The notes under the pieces were generated by a model. It made no database searches. It saw nothing but the letters and a program-made list of their open reading frames with translations, and was not told the origin of the DNA. Positions 35,371 to 43,355 of a stretch of 64,000 nucleotides of DNA are shown piece after piece. Each line of letters opens with the position of its first letter. Position 1 is the stretch's first letter. Origin of the DNA: Methylosinus sp. PW1 (GTDB lineage Bacteria; Pseudomonadota; Alphaproteobacteria; Rhizobiales; Beijerinckiaceae); contig NZ_JQNK01000009.1 of assembly GCF_000745215.1 (NCBI RefSeq), positions 992,001-1,056,000 on the forward strand. The letters run 5' to 3'. The position numbers and the translations under genes are program-made.

Positions 35371-35802
35371 ATGCAGTTTATCGAGCATCTCACCATCACG
35401 ACGGGCCACACGCGCATGTCGCCGCGCTCCGAGGTGGACGACAAGATCATCCAATTCATCAGCGACTCCATCGCGTCGGGCGGCGCTCTGGGCGTCGATT
35501 GGGCGATCGAAATGATCCGTTCCGACGGCGCCGGATATGTCTTCGACATCCTCTGGCGTGGCAATCATGCCATCAGATCCTGGATGTGCCTCGACGCCGC
35601 TGCGTCCGACAGGATGTGGGCCGAGGCCAACAGCGAAGACCTGATCCTGTTCGCCGGAACGCCGAAGCAGCCGCGCACCGCGCCGTGGCTCGCCGTCGCG
35701 ATGACGTGGGACGCGTTGAGAATGCCCTTCAAAATTCAAGCCCAGGCCGGCGATCTCGAGCGCTGCGTCGCGTGGACCCTCATCGAGTCGCGGGCGCACT
35801 GA
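35371..35802 (+). CDS. Hypothetical phage protein
   Basis: 143 residues, AAAGGAG upstream of the ATG. Mixed alpha/beta with YVFDILWRGNHAIRSWMCLD and a C-terminal PWLAVAMTWDALRMPF stretch. No family recognised. Its stop overlaps the SNF2-helicase start (TGATG), so the two are made together; it may be a partner of that enzyme. Confidence 0.5.
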   Translation: MQFIEHLTITTGHTRMSPRSEVDDKIIQFISDSIASGGALGVDWAIEMIRSDGAGYVFDILWRGNHAIRSWMCLDAAASDRMWAEANSEDLILFAGTPKQPRTAPWLAVAMTWDALRMPFKIQAQAGDLERCVAWTLIESRAH

Positions 35803-37256
35803 TGACCTGGACATCGACCACCGCGCTCATGGCGCACCAGATCGATGCCGTCGCGAAGCTGATTCCGACGCGCATCGGCGCCCTCTTCGCCGATCTCGGA
35901 ACGGGGAAGAGCCGCATCCTGCTGGAGCTCGCCCGCCTTCGGCAACTGAAATTCAACTATCTCGTCTGGTTCTGCCCCGTCAGCGCGATGGAGAACACCC
36001 GCCGTGAGATCCTCAAGCACACCGACATTCCCGCCGACATGATCTACGTGTTCGGTCCGAAGACGAACGTGGAGACCATTCCACTCGACCGCTGCGTCTA
36101 CATCGTCGGCATCGAGTCGATGCAGTCGTCGAACCGCATCTTTCGCGCCGTCGACAAGCTCATCACCGAGCAGAGCTACGTCGCCGTCGACGAGAGCACG
36201 TATATCAAGGGCGCCTTCTCCCGCAGGACGAAGCGCATCACGGGCCTTTCCGAGCGCGCCCGTTATCGCTGCGTGATGACCGGCACGCCGCTGACGCAGG
36301 GCGCCGTCGATCTCTACGCCCAGATGCGTTTCCTCTCTCCGAAGATCCTCGGCTACCAGTCGTTTGGCGCCTTCGGCGCAAATCACCTCGAATATCGGAT
36401 GGTCCGCATGCCGGGCCGGCGCAATCTGGTCCGCACCGATCATGTCGTGCGGGCTCACAATGTCGAGTATCTCGCCGCCAGGATCGCTCCTTATACGTAT
36501 CAGATCCGAGCCGAAGAATGCCTCGATCTGCCCGGCGCGATCCACGAGACCCGCTGGTTCGCCATGACCAAGGCGCAGCGCCGTCTCTATGAGCAAGTGA
36601 AGGAACAGATCCTCCGCGAGGAGGAAGAGAACATGATGAATCCGATGAATTCCATCTGGATCTTCAGGCTGTTCTCCGCCCTCCAGGCCGTCATCTGCGG
36701 ATACCACGGGATTTCCAAGCAGGAAATGGTGCGCGTCGAGCACGATCGCGTCGAGAACATGCTCGCCGTCATCTCCGAAATCCCCGAGGACGAGCGCATC
36801 GTCGTCTGGAGCAAATACCTCCCGGCGGCCGCCGACATCAAAGCGGCGCTGGAAAACCGCTACGGCGCCGGATGCGTCGCCACCTTCACCGGTCCGACGG
36901 CGAACACCCGCGAATCCGAGCTCGCGGAATGGAAGGACGGGAAGCGTCGCTTCCTCGTCGCCACGCAGCAATCCGGAAGCCACGCGCAAACGTGGATCGA
37001 GGCGGCCTTCGTCATCTTTTACGCCGATGGATTCAAATTCAGCGAACGCGAGCAGGCCGAGAAGCGAACGATGCGCTTCGGACAGACTCGGAAGGTCCGC
37101 TACGTCACGCTGCGCTGTTCCGACAGCATCGACGAGAAGATCGGATCCGCGATCGGCGGCAAGCGCGACACGCTGAGGGAGTTCAAGCGCCAGGTCGATG
37201 TCTACCGGGCGCAAGGACTCAAGGCGAAGATCGTCGAAGCGATCAAATCCCTGTAA
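35802..37256 (+). CDS. SNF2-family DEAD-like helicase/translocase
   Basis: 484 residues, compact for the SNF2 superfamily. Walker A FADLGTGKSR (GTGKS 33-37), VWFCPVSAMENTRRE (motif Ia), VDEST as the DEAH equivalent (130-133), motif III-like MTGTPL, and C-terminal FLVATQQSGSHAQTW and MRFGQTRKVR (motif VI). It would translocate on double-stranded DNA. No fused nuclease domain. It lies ~2.5 kb upstream of the CRISPR operon in a separate unit; a functional link is possible but not shown. Confidence 0.75.
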   Translation: MTWTSTTALMAHQIDAVAKLIPTRIGALFADLGTGKSRILLELARLRQLKFNYLVWFCPVSAMENTRREILKHTDIPADMIYVFGPKTNVETIPLDRCVYIVGIESMQSSNRIFRAVDKLITEQSYVAVDESTYIKGAFSRRTKRITGLSERARYRCVMTGTPLTQGAVDLYAQMRFLSPKILGYQSFGAFGANHLEYRMVRMPGRRNLVRTDHVVRAHNVEYLAARIAPYTYQIRAEECLDLPGAIHETRWFAMTKAQRRLYEQVKEQILREEEENMMNPMNSIWIFRLFSALQAVICGYHGISKQEMVRVEHDRVENMLAVISEIPEDERIVVWSKYLPAAADIKAALENRYGAGCVATFTGPTANTRESELAEWKDGKRRFLVATQQSGSHAQTWIEAAFVIFYADGFKFSEREQAEKRTMRFGQTRKVRYVTLRCSDSIDEKIGSAIGGKRDTLREFKRQVDVYRAQGLKAKIVEAIKSL

Positions 37257-37271
37257 ATAAAAGGAGTATGA

Positions 37272-37718
37272 ATGATGTTTGTGTTTTCGAACATGGGCCA
37301 AAAGCTCGTCGATACGAGCTACTGGGCGAGTGAACACGCGCTGATGGGGTTTGTCTACATCAGCGTAAACGCCGGAGCGGCTCGATTGCTGCTGCCGCGC
37401 GTGCAGGAATCGCATCTTCCGGACATCGGATCCGCGAATGAGGTCGTCATTTCATTCGCGAGCCGGTTCGATCCGCGCAAGGATCCGAGCATCGAAATCA
37501 TGTTCGACGACGGATCGGCGAATCCGTTCTGCCTCTTCATTTCTCGCGATCAATGCGACTGCTGGGCCAGCCTTTCAGCCGCGAAATCCATCCCCTTCTC
37601 GGTCGTGACGCAGGGGAATGGAGAAGTGTTCGCCTGCGAGGCGAAAGTCCGCAAGGTCCGCAGAATCCCGTGCCTATTGCCGTGGAATGCCTCGCACGCG
37701 AATTCGGTTCGGAGGTGA
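37272..37718 (+). CDS. Hypothetical phage protein
   Basis: 148 residues; AAGGAG lies seven bases before ATG 37272 (ATG 37275 possible). The N-terminal half has LVDTSYWASEHALMGFVYIS and RLLLPRVQESHLPDIG; the C-terminal half is Cys-rich (FCLFISRDQCDC). No known family. Follows the SNF2 gene in the same direction by 15 bases. Confidence 0.5.
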   Translation: MMFVFSNMGQKLVDTSYWASEHALMGFVYISVNAGAARLLLPRVQESHLPDIGSANEVVISFASRFDPRKDPSIEIMFDDGSANPFCLFISRDQCDCWASLSAAKSIPFSVVTQGNGEVFACEAKVRKVRRIPCLLPWNASHANSVRR

Positions 37719-37720
37719 TC

Positions 37721-38155
37721 ATGACCACTATCAAATCCATTCAGGCACGCGCCGAATATTTCGGCTTTCCGACCAAGGCATGGTTCAAGGGCGACAAGAT
37801 GCGCCTCTACTGCGATGCCGAACGCCGCGACATGAAGGTCTATCTCGAACTCGAAGGCGATTCGAAGGACGAAATCACCGGCGGCGCTTATAGGGTCTTC
37901 TGCTCGACGGAGCAGCACCCGAACTGGATCCGCTCGCAGGTGAAGGAATACCGCGAGCGCTTCATGCCGGTCTTCTACGCCTACATCATCGAACAATATC
38001 GCAACGTAGACCTCTCCGGATACGGCGAAGATCTCCGCGATCTGGTCGATACGTCCATGGCATTTCTTCACGACTTCGAGTCGCGCGAGCCCGCCAGCGA
38101 AGCGGACGAAGCGGAAGCCACCGACGAATCCATCGAGGGCAAGGCCGATGCGTGA
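37721..38155 (+). CDS. Hypothetical phage protein with acidic C-terminus
   Basis: 144 residues. GGAGG six bases upstream of the ATG. N-terminal beta-rich domain (RAEYFGFPTKAWFKGDKMRL, then YCDAERRDMKVYLELEGD), then a helical middle with FMPVFYAYIIEQYRN, and a Glu/Ala-rich tail. Unknown family. Last gene of the rightward unit that began at 33816; it ends six bases before the convergent regulator gene. Confidence 0.5.
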   Translation: MTTIKSIQARAEYFGFPTKAWFKGDKMRLYCDAERRDMKVYLELEGDSKDEITGGAYRVFCSTEQHPNWIRSQVKEYRERFMPVFYAYIIEQYRNVDLSGYGEDLRDLVDTSMAFLHDFESREPASEADEAEATDESIEGKADA

Positions 38156-38161
38156 ATCTAT

Positions 38162-38452
38162 TCAGCGATCCTTGGTCGGCGCTCGCACTTTCTTTGCCGT
38201 GGACTTCTTCGGCGGCGCCTTTTTGGCGGGCGCCTTTCGGATCACGGCCTTCTTCGACATCGGAGCCTTCACGGGCTCCGGCTTCCGGGCGGCGGCGATG
38301 ATTGCTTCGCGGCGTTGCAGTTCGGACTCGACGGCTTTTCGTATGAAAGCCGTTCTCTCCTCGTCCTCGGCAAGCACGGCGGATATCCGGTCGACGGTCC
38401 CTTCCGGGAAACGTCCAAGTATGTCCTCCGAGAACAACTTCTTTCGACCCAT
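38162..38452 (-). CDS. Ribbon-helix-helix-like regulator with basic tail
   Basis: 96 residues from ATG 38452; a longer frame to 38575 would run through the divergent promoter and is unlikely. The N-terminal half (FPEGTVDRISAVLAEDEERT then AFIRKAVESELQRRE) has the strand-helix-helix rhythm of CopG/Arc-type repressors. The C-terminal ~40 residues are Lys/Ala/Pro repeats (KKAPPKK, KKSTAKK), a histone-H1-like DNA-binding tail. Divergent from the CRISPR-containing operon with overlapping -35 boxes, so it probably controls both. Confidence 0.55.
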   Translation of the reverse strand: MGRKKLFSEDILGRFPEGTVDRISAVLAEDEERTAFIRKAVESELQRREAIIAAARKPEPVKAPMSKKAVIRKAPAKKAPPKKSTAKKVRAPTKDR

Positions 38453-38476
38453 TCCCCTCACCCCGTCATTTTTTCT

Positions 38477-38516
38477 TATATAGGTTATTGACGCTTCCAA
38501 TGTCAATCTTATATAA
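38477..38516. promoter_or_regulatory. Divergent promoters with a dyad over both -35 boxes
   Basis: Rightward: TTGACG (38488-38493), 17 bases, ATATAA (38511-38516). Leftward: TTGACA (reverse of 38501-38506), 18 bases, TATATA (reverse of 38477-38482). The two -35 hexamers form the inverted repeat ATTGAC-N9-GTCAAT, and the two -10 regions share TCTTATATA. A single repressor dimer over the centre would shut off both directions. The rightward promoter drives the operon with the CysH-like and Csf genes. Confidence 0.7.
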
Positions 38517-38553
38517 GATATCGATGCCGCCGACGGACGAAGGAGCCGGAACG

Positions 38554-38736
38554 ATGTGCACTCATTCATACTCATACACCGTCAACTTCCGCACGATCGA
38601 AGGAGAGACGCACTCGAAGGTCTTCGTCGACGACCTCGCCGCTGCGGAATCCTATGCGACAGAACTGTCGTCGTGCATCGACGTCGATGTCGAATCCATC
38701 GAGATCGACGAGCAGGAACTGCTTGGAAATCGCTGA
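38554..38736 (+). CDS. Small protein, first gene of the CRISPR-containing operon
   Basis: 60 residues. AGGAG eight bases before the ATG decides the start; a longer in-frame start at 38488 lies within the promoter. Beta-alpha-beta-like pattern (YSYTVNFRTIEGETHSKVFV, then DLAAAESYATELSS and an acidic strand). No known family. Located ~30 bases after the predicted transcription start. Confidence 0.5.
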   Translation: MCTHSYSYTVNFRTIEGETHSKVFVDDLAAAESYATELSSCIDVDVESIEIDEQELLGNR

Positions 38737-38749
38737 AACGGACGCCGCC

Positions 38750-39652
38750 ATGATCCACCTCGGTCTCACGATCCCCGAAAAGAAGGCCCGCATCGAGGCC
38801 TACTGCCGAGAGAACGGCGTCGATCACGTCGTCATGCTCTCGCCGGCCAAGTTCGCCTTCGAGGTGGACGCGCCGCGCTTCAAGAGCGTCGATTGGCCTG
38901 AGACGATCATGTATCGGACGTTCTACCCCTTGCTCAAGGAGATCGACGCCAACACGCTCGTCGTCGTCAACGAGAGCCTGCGCGATCGCAACCGCAATTG
39001 CCTCACCTACAATTGCATGCGGCATTTCCTGTCGCAGACCCGGCGCGTCCTCGTCTTCCAGTGGCTGCCGCTGATCGAGGACATGAGCGACTTCATGATC
39101 CTCTTCGACCTGGCCACCAGTAGCCTCCGAAAGGCGTTCCCTTACGGCACGGATCTCCTTTCCGAGGTGGAGATCGAGATCGTCGATAGGACGCCCTTCT
39201 TCGCCGGCGTCCCTGTCGAGACGGACGCGAAGACCAAGGCCAAATACGCAGCCGAGCGCGAGAAGATGTTCGCAAACCTCGGCATGGGCGATCCGCACAC
39301 GATCCCGCGCAATCTCTACCTCATCGGCGGGAAGGCCAAGGCAGCAGCGGCGCCAAAGACGGCGATCGTCGCGCGCAACTCGCGGCTCAAGATCGACCGG
39401 TTGGCGACGTTCCGCCAGGACGCCTATCCGGACGGCCCCTACGCAATGCTGGAGCTGCCGCACGTCTTCATGGACTTCGCCGATTTCTCGGCGCTGTCGG
39501 GGCAGACGGAATTCGACGTGATGCTCGCCGATCTCAAGGTCGACGACTGGTATTTCCGGCGCTTCAACGCCTGGTCGAAAAGGATCCAAGATGGCTACCG
39601 CGATCTACGACAGTTCGGTGGACGTTCTCACGGCCGCGCGCAAGCGGCTTGA
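38750..39652 (+). CDS. Uncharacterised partner of the CysH-like protein
   Basis: 300 residues from ATG 38750. N-terminal helix-strand region (TIPEKKARIEAYCRENGVDH), a central VVVNESLRDRNRNCLTYNCM segment and VLVFQWLPLIEDMSDFMILF; repeated acidic/aromatic helices follow. It overlaps the CysH-like gene by 62 bases, so the two are co-translated. Reads like a structural or substrate-binding protein rather than an enzyme; no family recognised. This gene defines the part of the locus that I cannot explain. Confidence 0.55.
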   Translation: MIHLGLTIPEKKARIEAYCRENGVDHVVMLSPAKFAFEVDAPRFKSVDWPETIMYRTFYPLLKEIDANTLVVVNESLRDRNRNCLTYNCMRHFLSQTRRVLVFQWLPLIEDMSDFMILFDLATSSLRKAFPYGTDLLSEVEIEIVDRTPFFAGVPVETDAKTKAKYAAEREKMFANLGMGDPHTIPRNLYLIGGKAKAAAAPKTAIVARNSRLKIDRLATFRQDAYPDGPYAMLELPHVFMDFADFSALSGQTEFDVMLADLKVDDWYFRRFNAWSKRIQDGYRDLRQFGGRSHGRAQAA

Positions 39653-40718
39653 GTTCGTCTTCGACAATTTCAGGGAGGTCCACGTCTCGATCTCCGGCGG
39701 CAAGGATTCGACCGTCCTCGCCCATCTCGCGCTGATCGAGGCGAGGAAGCGCAATCGCAAGGTCGGCCTGTTCTTCCTCGATGAGGAGGTCGTCTACGAA
39801 AGCACGGTCCGCCAGATCGAATATCTGATGGAGCTTTACCCGGAGAACACCAACCGGCTGTGGCTCCAGATCCCGTTCTGTTTGACCAACGCCGTCTCTC
39901 TGACGGAAGGCCAGCTCGTCGCCTGGGAGCCCGGCCGCCACAAGGACTGGATGCGCCCGAAGAAGGCCTATTCGATCCACGCCGCCCCTTGGGACCGCGA
40001 GAAGCAGACCGTCGGCAATAAGTCGAAGGGCTTTGGATTCTACGATGTCATCGAGAATTGGGAACGCTGCCATTCCGGCGTCGCCTATCTCGTCGGGATG
40101 CGCGCGACGGAACACACGAATCGCTGGCTGGCCGTCGTGCAGCACCCAGTCGATGTCGGCGGCGAGATGGTCCATTGGGCGACGAAGAACGGCGCGAACG
40201 TGAATTTCAACCCGCTCTACGATTGGCAATACTGGGACGTCTGGAAATACATCCATCAGGAGAATCTCCGATATTCCCGCGTCTACGACTGGCAGTTCCG
40301 CAAGGGCACGCCGTTCCATCAATGCCGTGTCTCGTCGCTGATCCATGAGAAGAGCTTCCGCTCGCTCTGCGACCTGCCTGAGTTCGAGCCGAAGACCTAC
40401 GAGCGGCTCTGCGAGCGGATCAAGGGCATCTCGTTCGCGTCCGAGACCGGCAAGGCGTCGCGCATGTTCGGCGTCTCCAAGCTGCCGAAGAACTACGACT
40501 CATGGCGCGGATATCGGGACTTCCTTCTCGCGACGTATCCGGACGCGGAGAAGAAAGGGATCTTCGTGAAGCGCTTCGCGAAGCATCTCGACAACGACTA
40601 CGTGGCCCGCCAGCAGTGCCGCCAGCTCGTCCTCAACGACTACGAGAACAATCTTCCGATCGCGAACAAGGAAGATCCTCGCGTCGCCCTCATCCAATAC
40701 TATCGGGAGAACCTGTGA
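39591..40718 (+). CDS. PAPS reductase / CysH family ATP pyrophosphatase (IbrA-like)
   Basis: 375 residues. The PP-loop SISGGKDSTVL lies at ~33-43, the adenylate-forming signature of PAPS reductases, DndC and relatives. A basic-aromatic C-terminal half includes MFGVSKLPKNYDSWRGYRDF, as in IbrA-type proteins (DUF3440-like). IbrA/IbrB pairs occur in E. coli prophages, and CysH-like genes are a known companion of subtype IV-B loci. Likely reaction: activation with ATP, possibly for sulphur or nucleotide transfer. The downstream ParB-like gene overlaps the stop (TGATG). Confidence 0.75.
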   Translation: MATAIYDSSVDVLTAARKRLEFVFDNFREVHVSISGGKDSTVLAHLALIEARKRNRKVGLFFLDEEVVYESTVRQIEYLMELYPENTNRLWLQIPFCLTNAVSLTEGQLVAWEPGRHKDWMRPKKAYSIHAAPWDREKQTVGNKSKGFGFYDVIENWERCHSGVAYLVGMRATEHTNRWLAVVQHPVDVGGEMVHWATKNGANVNFNPLYDWQYWDVWKYIHQENLRYSRVYDWQFRKGTPFHQCRVSSLIHEKSFRSLCDLPEFEPKTYERLCERIKGISFASETGKASRMFGVSKLPKNYDSWRGYRDFLLATYPDAEKKGIFVKRFAKHLDNDYVARQQCRQLVLNDYENNLPIANKEDPRVALIQYYRENL

Positions 40719-41329
40719 TGAACATCCTTATCGAAAGCGCCGAGCAGTTCAAGACAATGCGCGGCAATCTGAAGACTCCGACGATCAAGAGCCGCCACGG
40801 GCAGGTTCCCGTCCCGGCGACCGTCACGCTGCTCGTCGCCAGGAGCCTCCTCAAGGCCAACAACTACAACCCGAACAGCGTCCCAGACGAGAAGATGAAG
40901 CTCTTGAAAATGAGCATTCTCGACAACGGATTCTGCTTTCCGGTCGTGACGATCTGGAGCGACGATGACGAATGCTTCGTCATCGTTGACGGCTTCCATC
41001 GATACATGATCACCGGCCCGAAATGGCTGGACATGGAGTTCGTCCCGATCGTCGTCCTCGATCACGACGTCTCGAAGCGCATGTATGCGACGGTTCAATT
41101 CAACAAGGCGCGGGGGACGCATCAGGTCGATCTCGACGCCGACCTGATCCGCGCCCTGATCGAGCAGGGCAAATCCGAGGACGAGATCTCCGATCACCTC
41201 GGCATCGATCTCGACACCATCCACCGCTACAAGCAGCTCACGGGCATCGCGGACCTCTTCAAGAATTCCGCCTGGTCTCCGAGCTGGAACGCCGTCGAAG
41301 GCATTCGCGAGGAGAACATCCATGGTTGA
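40718..41329 (+). CDS. ParB/Srx-like protein (IbrB-like)
   Basis: 203 residues. ParB-type core: VPVPATVTLLVARSLL, then FVIVDGFHRYMI (the DGxHR motif) and the IbrB-like FNKARGTHQVD. A C-terminal helix-turn-helix-like stretch (SEDEISDHLGIDLDTIHRYK) may contact DNA. ParB/Srx folds bind CTP or ATP and sometimes cut DNA or act as NTPases; which applies here is open. Pairs with the CysH-like protein as in IbrAB and overlaps the methyltransferase-like gene. Confidence 0.75.
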   Translation: MNILIESAEQFKTMRGNLKTPTIKSRHGQVPVPATVTLLVARSLLKANNYNPNSVPDEKMKLLKMSILDNGFCFPVVTIWSDDDECFVIVDGFHRYMITGPKWLDMEFVPIVVLDHDVSKRMYATVQFNKARGTHQVDLDADLIRALIEQGKSEDEISDHLGIDLDTIHRYKQLTGIADLFKNSAWSPSWNAVEGIREENIHG

Positions 41330-41963
41330 GTGGAACTATGGCGGCGCCCATCTGCGCCACGACATGACCGGCATCATCGAACTGCCGAACGACTCCAAGG
41401 TCCAGGTCGCAGATCTGACCAAGGAATTGCCGGAATTCATGATGCTGGCGGACTGCCTCTTCATCGACCCGCCGTGCAGCAACGGAAACCTGAGGTCTTT
41501 TCATACGAAGGCCGACATGGACCTGATGTACGAGTTCAAGGATTTCGAGGAGGCGCTGTTCCGACGGATCGAGACGATCGGGCCGAGGGACGTCTTCATC
41601 GAGGTCTTCAAGTCGAACAAGGCGTCGTTCATCGAGCGGCTGGAGAAGCTCTACGGCTCGGTCCGCGTCCACGACAGCTTCTACTACAACAAGCCGGCCA
41701 ACAGATGCTGGATCCTGCAAGCCAGCAGGCGGCCGACATTCCCGGAATTCGACATCGGCGGAATCGACGAAGCCAAGGCGATCCAGCGCATCTGCTCGGG
41801 CTTCGAATTCGACACCATCGGCGACCTCTGCATGGGCAAGGGACTCGTCGGCAAGCACGCCTATCTCGCGGGACGGCGGTTCGTCGGAACGGAACTCAAT
41901 CGCAAGCGCCTCGCCGTCCTGGTCGATTTCATCCGCGAGCAGGAGACGAAGAAGGCCGCGTGA
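41322..41963 (+). CDS. DNA methyltransferase-like protein (DPPC type)
   Basis: 213 residues, short for a stand-alone enzyme. Motif IV-like LFIDPPCSNGN (~46-56) precedes motif I-like LCMGKGLVG with GRRFVGTELNRKR, so the beta-class order is preserved in a reduced protein. Cys replaces the usual Tyr/Phe after DPP, which may change base specificity or indicate a non-methylating role. Overlaps the ParB-like gene upstream (8 bases) and the Csf1-like gene downstream (GTGA). Confidence 0.65.
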   Translation: MVEWNYGGAHLRHDMTGIIELPNDSKVQVADLTKELPEFMMLADCLFIDPPCSNGNLRSFHTKADMDLMYEFKDFEEALFRRIETIGPRDVFIEVFKSNKASFIERLEKLYGSVRVHDSFYYNKPANRCWILQASRRPTFPEFDIGGIDEAKAIQRICSGFEFDTIGDLCMGKGLVGKHAYLAGRRFVGTELNRKRLAVLVDFIREQETKKAA

Positions 41964-42910
41964 ATCGACGTTTTCGAGTGAGTGAGTGGAGTTTTTACGT
42001 GTTCAACAATAGCAGCACACAATTCGCGTGGAAGATCGCGTCCGGAAATACCGTCTACGAACCCCCGATTCCCAAGCGCGGGGAGCGATACGCCGAGGGA
42101 GACCGCTGCTGGCTGTGCGGCGGTCCGACCGGCGGCCAGGGATGGCGCAAGGAAGACGCCATCGCGGCCACGTTCACAAATCATAACTTGGCGGCCGCCC
42201 ACGGCGCCGTCGCCGTCTGCCAGTCGTGCACCGCCCTGTCGCGGTCCGAGACGTTTCAGGGCATCGTCAAGGCGCGGAATCTGGACGTCAAAACGTGGAC
42301 GCAGGCCGGCTGGCATTCGTACAGCCACTTCTTCGCCGAGCCGAATGTCTACGAATGCCCGGTCCCGTCCCGCGTCCGCGAGATCCTGCTGTCGCCGCCG
42401 GAAGGACGATGGCTGCTCGGAGTGAATCCGAGCGGCAAGAAGCACACGATATTCCGCGCTCCGATCTGCACGGGCAAGGAGTGGGGCGTGCAATTCGACG
42501 AGGCGCGAATCTATTCGACGACCGACGAATTCGCGGCCTGCCTCGCGGATTTCGAACGTATGACCGCGCTCGGATTCTCGAAGGACGACGTCTCCAGCGG
42601 ACGCCAGAGCCACGGTTCGATCCTGCGCGCCGGCGTCTCCGCATGGGCGTCCGCCGATGGCGCGATGAAGATCTGGCGCCGCGAGCGTCCCGACCTCCTC
42701 GATCTCGTCGCCTATTGCGCCCGCTCGGCGTCCGCCCATGGCGTCGAATTCAAGGCGCGGGATTCCCCTCCCCCGCCTGCGGTCGCCGATCCGCCGGCGC
42801 CGCCTCCGATCGTCGAACCGGCATCCGTCGAACCGGCGAAACCGAAGCGCGGAAGGAAGGCGGCGAAGCCCGTCAAGCCGACCAACCCCGTCCAACTGAG
42901 TCTGTTTTGA
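41960..42910 (+). CDS. csf1: Csf1-like large subunit of a type IV CRISPR complex
   Basis: 316 residues from GTG 41960 (GTGA overlap); GTG 41999 with GGAG seven bases upstream is an alternative. A zinc finger is visible with Cys at ~50/53 (CWLCGG) and ~87/90 (CQSC), the arrangement of Csf1. The middle contains WLLGVNPSGKKHTIFRAPIC and helices; the last ~50 residues are Pro/Lys/Arg-rich and end NPVQLSLF. QLSLF is a canonical beta-sliding-clamp-binding peptide. Gene order (followed by Cas11-like and Csf2) supports the call. Confidence 0.65.
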   Translation: MNRRFRVSEWSFYVFNNSSTQFAWKIASGNTVYEPPIPKRGERYAEGDRCWLCGGPTGGQGWRKEDAIAATFTNHNLAAAHGAVAVCQSCTALSRSETFQGIVKARNLDVKTWTQAGWHSYSHFFAEPNVYECPVPSRVREILLSPPEGRWLLGVNPSGKKHTIFRAPICTGKEWGVQFDEARIYSTTDEFAACLADFERMTALGFSKDDVSSGRQSHGSILRAGVSAWASADGAMKIWRRERPDLLDLVAYCARSASAHGVEFKARDSPPPPAVADPPAPPPIVEPASVEPAKPKRGRKAAKPVKPTNPVQLSLF

Positions 42911-42920
42911 GGAGTCTCTC

Positions 42921-43355
42921 TTGCTCTACAATTTCGACACCCACGACGACCGGCTCGCCGCAGCCGCGCTCGTCCTCTACGCTGCCTACAAATCCCGCGA
43001 CCGCCGTCGCTTCGCCGTCTCCACGGACATGTGGGACCGGATCGAGCGCTTCGTGAAGGACGCGGCGAAGAGATCGCGCACGCTTCCGGCTTTCGTGGAA
43101 GCTCTGAAGCCGCGCCTGTGCTGCGGATCGATCTCGCCGCGCTGGCTGTCGGCGGATCCCTTCGACGCCGCCTGCGAGCGGCGCGGAACCGAATTCCTCT
43201 CGCATCTCCTCGAACGCCACGACGGCGCGGCAGTGGTGCGGAAGGCATACGACGAGACGGCCTGCGTCGTCCTTCTCGTTCGTGACCGTCTCGAGCGGGA
43301 AAAGCCCGTCGAGTCGAACAGCAACGACGCGATCAACGTGAAGGAGTCTGTGTAA
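42921..43355 (+). CDS. Putative Cas11-like small subunit
   Basis: 144 residues, TTG start with GAGGAG six bases upstream. All-helical with LAAAALVLYAAYKSRDRRRF, FVKDAAKRSRTLPAFVEALK and FLSHLLERHDGAAVVRKAYD, size and placement (between csf1 and csf2) as for the small subunit of type IV-B complexes. Small subunits diverge strongly, so the call is mainly by position. Stop overlaps the csf2 start (TAATG). Confidence 0.5.
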   Translation: MLYNFDTHDDRLAAAALVLYAAYKSRDRRRFAVSTDMWDRIERFVKDAAKRSRTLPAFVEALKPRLCCGSISPRWLSADPFDAACERRGTEFLSHLLERHDGAAVVRKAYDETACVVLLVRDRLEREKPVESNSNDAINVKESV

